Assembly (NCBI RefSeq): GCF_031877795.1
Contig: NC_133943.1
Coordinates: 13,075,001-13,139,000 of the forward strand
DNA length: 64,000 bases
DNA from: Strix aluco
Taxonomy: Eukaryota; Chordata; Aves; Strigiformes; Strigidae
Direction: 5' to 3'
Shown: positions 61,301 through 64,000 of the stretch, piece by piece
How the letters are laid out: the number at the start of each line of letters is the position of its first letter
Numbering within the stretch: position 1 is the stretch's first letter
Made by a program: the position numbers and the translations under genes
Notes under the pieces: model-generated
What the model was told of the DNA's origin: nothing
What the model saw: the letters and a program-made list of their open reading frames with translations, nothing else
Databases searched by the model: none

Positions 61301-64000
61301 TATGCTGCTTCTGTTTATCTTTGACCTGTTCATCTGTATCTACTTCAACAACTTTGCTTTGGGCTACTGAGCAATTGCCACATTGAAATGCTAAAAGCAG
61401 CAGCACATAAGAGGCTCACAGGTGTCTTAGAAAATACTTAACAAGCTTTGCTCAACATATTGATCAGTGTCTCTCCACAAAAAGCCTCCAGAAAGTCAGA
61501 GCGCAGCATTTAAAGGGATCAGCACTTATTCTCAAAACCCGCAAAGTAAGGCTGGGACTGAGTGTCAGCGTTAAGGGTGAAGACAATTTTTAAGCTGCCA
61601 CCTACTACCAGCTTCAAGACCTGACCTTCCAAAAGAGGAGAACCTGTGCAAACCTTTTTAAGTGGTGTTATAGACGACAAATCTTCCTCAGCAATCACAT
61701 CTGAAAGACAGCCAGGCTCCAGACATAAGCCATTCACTCACTGCAGACACAGCTCGTCACCAGTAACCTGAGCACTTCAGCTGGCACCATTCACTACCTG
61801 AGCTCAGGAGACAAGATTTCATCTGGTTTGGATGGTTTTGTAACTGGGCTGAGCATACGCACTTCAGAATCCATCCCTAAAGGAGCCGCCAGGCAACAAG
61901 ACTTAGTTAAAGCTTCTGAGCAGCCACATGAAAGTTCGGCTTTCACTGGCCACTGGAACTAAATCAGCCAAACAGGGATTGGAGAGGAAGACAATGTAAC
62001 AGGCTCACTTCCTCCAGCCGCCTTAAAGCAGCAGCTGGTATAGGTCTGTCTGCCCAGTCCAGCACTTACCTTCATCAGAGTACCACATCAGATGGTTTGG
62101 TGTTCAACATGGCAAGAAATTCCACCCATGCTTTTTTTTTCTGTCCAATTTCTTTTCAGTAAAACTGTTCTCCCACTGATACAAAGCCAGTAATGAACTG
62201 ACAAGCAGTCAGGAGAAAAAAGTTATCAGTAGAAAAGTTAGCAAGTGATGTGACATTATGGTAATAAGTCACACTAATAATGATCTGTTCTCGGAATAAA
62301 AATGGAATTCATCAAGGTATTTTAGAACAACTCACAGGCTTTTTGACAAGGAAAATGAAACGCTGTAACAAATACGCCTGGGGTTCTGAAATTCAGGGAG
62401 ATGTTAGCTGCATCTGGTTTTCTACCATGTCAGAGCACTTGGACTTCAGTCAGGGTCTGTTCTGTGCCACAGGTCAAACATGCCGCATCCCCTGTCCCCC
62501 TGCAGCAGCTCCAGTGTTTCCTCCTGCTCTCAGCATCAGCCGCTGCACCCCCCATGCAGAGCCAGGTAACTCACCTTCCCTTTTCTGGAGCAAAATGAAA
62601 CACCTAAACCAGAGCTACTCAGGAACAGTAAAGCCTATGAAAGTCTAGAAACAGCTGTTGTAATACTCCCCTACAGAAACACAGGCTTCATTTACTACTG
62701 TGAACTTCATCCTTCCCTCATTATCATTCTTTTTTAATCTTATTATCTACTTCTGTTTCTGGATATGTAAATAGAATCCAGCATGCTGCCCCTGCTACCA
62801 CATCTCACAGATGTTCAACACTGATCTTAACCCAAAATCTGAAAAAAAAGGTTCCAGGTGATGAACAAAGATACTCAGTGAAGTATAACTTAAATTTCAA
62901 CAAGTTCTCCATGATTCTCATTAATCCAGGGGAAAATTATATAAACACAAAAGACACAACTTGTGTGGTGTCAATATAAGGTGTCAATAAAGCCTACCAA
63001 GTATTTAAGTTAGAAAACTAGTAAAAACCATAGTGACTTTGGCAATCATTTAGCTATGTTGCATGTTCCGGAAAAACAGCACGTACGTGACCTCCACTGG
63101 ATTCTTAAGAATGCCTATAGTAAGAATAACAGATACTGCAAAGTTGTTGGCATTAGAACAGGAAAAAAAATGCCTGTGGATGAAAAATAAAGGGAAAGCT
63201 TATCTAGCAGGCTATTAACAGTTGTTCTTTGAAAGAGACAAACTCCTTCCTGTTTTGTGTTCTAACCAAAGAGTTTTTCCAGCTGTGGAAGAAAGATGAC
63301 AAATTGATCTCTTAGCTTTTAGTGTTTTCTCATGTGTGGTGCAGTAATTATATCTAACTCCTCTATAACACATTATTTATGCAGACAAGATGATCACATA
63401 CAAAGAAAAATGTAGACTGTACATATTTTTTTTAATAGGAGCTTGAAAATTCAGAGCACTCGGCATGCTTCTTTGCAGTAGACTATGTAGCATGCTACCA
63501 ATTTAAGGCTGCTACTAACATCATGCTATTCTCTTCCACCCTCCAGAAACTGTCCTTCTGCCTCTGCACAGACTGCAGCACTATGCCTTCCAGTAACAAA
63601 AATCACTCACAAAACTTGCTGGTAAGTGTTTCTATGCTTAGGCAGCTGACTGCAGTTTAATTAATTGCTCAGGAAGGTTACGAGTTAGTGTTTGTGGACA
63701 GTCTGATAGCAGAGCACAGCTGATGGAGATTAGTAAAACCTAAATGCAAGTTGGCCATGCAAACACAAAGGGGAGGGCAAAGATAACTGACAGGGCAGCG
63801 CTCTGGGTATGGCCAGCAGCATGTGTCTTCTCATAGAGTAGAAATCCGTGGTGAAACTCTGAAACAGCCACACTCATTTTGTCTGCAAGCACAAGCCACA
63901 CAACACAGAGAGGCCAGTGATTATACCTGTTAGAAGATAGAGCAATAAGGGACAGACTAGGATTCACTGCATCATCTCTTACCCCTCTTTTCAGCCCTGC
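58359..64000 (-). other. CCNJL: CCNJL upstream intron, continues beyond window
   Basis: At least 5.6 kb with no exon that can supply the CCNJL N-terminus. In this protein family that exon ends in phase 0 just before ELKLP and carries a Trp-Trp pair near the start; I found no such sequence beside a donor site. Contains a C10 run at 59911-59920 and a TA/T-rich microsatellite near 60605-60636. No promoter or CpG island seen. Confidence 0.7.
60605..60636. repeat. TA/T-rich microsatellite
   Basis: T7 then (AT)7-like units and TTTATTTATTTTTT. Confidence 0.85.

Noticed and set aside
1..64000. CRISPR arrays, phage or integrative elements, retroviral LTR pairs
   Set aside because: No regularly spaced repeats, no paired long terminal repeats and no prokaryotic gene organisation are present.

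Overview
This is nuclear DNA from a vertebrate, almost certainly a bird. The evidence is two intron-containing vertebrate genes plus three CR1 LINE fragments, one a well-preserved 3' end and two older copies. There are no operons, CRISPR arrays or phage-like structures, and no bacterial-style gene density. Most of the 64 kb is non-coding, AT-rich intergenic or intronic sequence.

Only two genes can be identified with confidence. FABP6 (ileal bile-acid-binding protein, gastrotropin) is complete on the + strand. It has a TATA box at 37030, a start codon at 37122, four coding exons with in-phase GT-AG introns, a stop at 41201-41203 and AATAAA at 41254; the product is 128 residues. CCNJL (cyclin-J-like) is on the - strand, tail-to-tail with FABP6. 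Its last four coding exons lie at 58358-58148, 48241-47942, 47132-46973 and 45944-45497. The short first coding exon is not in the window, so the gene runs off the right edge. The FABP6/CCNJL pair matches the order around human 5q33.3.

Layout: 1-37,000 holds no gene I can name. It is T-rich on the + strand and carries two weak candidate exons (12492-12587 and 16827-16961), an old CR1 (21845-22258), two CTCF-like motifs and simple repeats. A compact promoter module at 36919-37036 precedes FABP6. FABP6 occupies 37.1-41.3 kb. A convergent spacer and the probable CCNJL 3' UTR follow at 41.3-45.5 kb. From 45.5 kb to the end lies CCNJL, with a 9.9-kb intron holding a young CR1, and an upstream intron of at least 5.6 kb.

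FABP6 acts in enterocyte cytosol, carrying bile acids from apical uptake to basolateral export. CCNJL is a poorly characterised cyclin-fold protein. The two are neighbours by synteny; nothing in the sequence links their functions. I did not find a convincing undescribed system. The most useful leads are the FABP6 promoter module, the strand skew with candidate exons on the left, and the CTCF-like sites.
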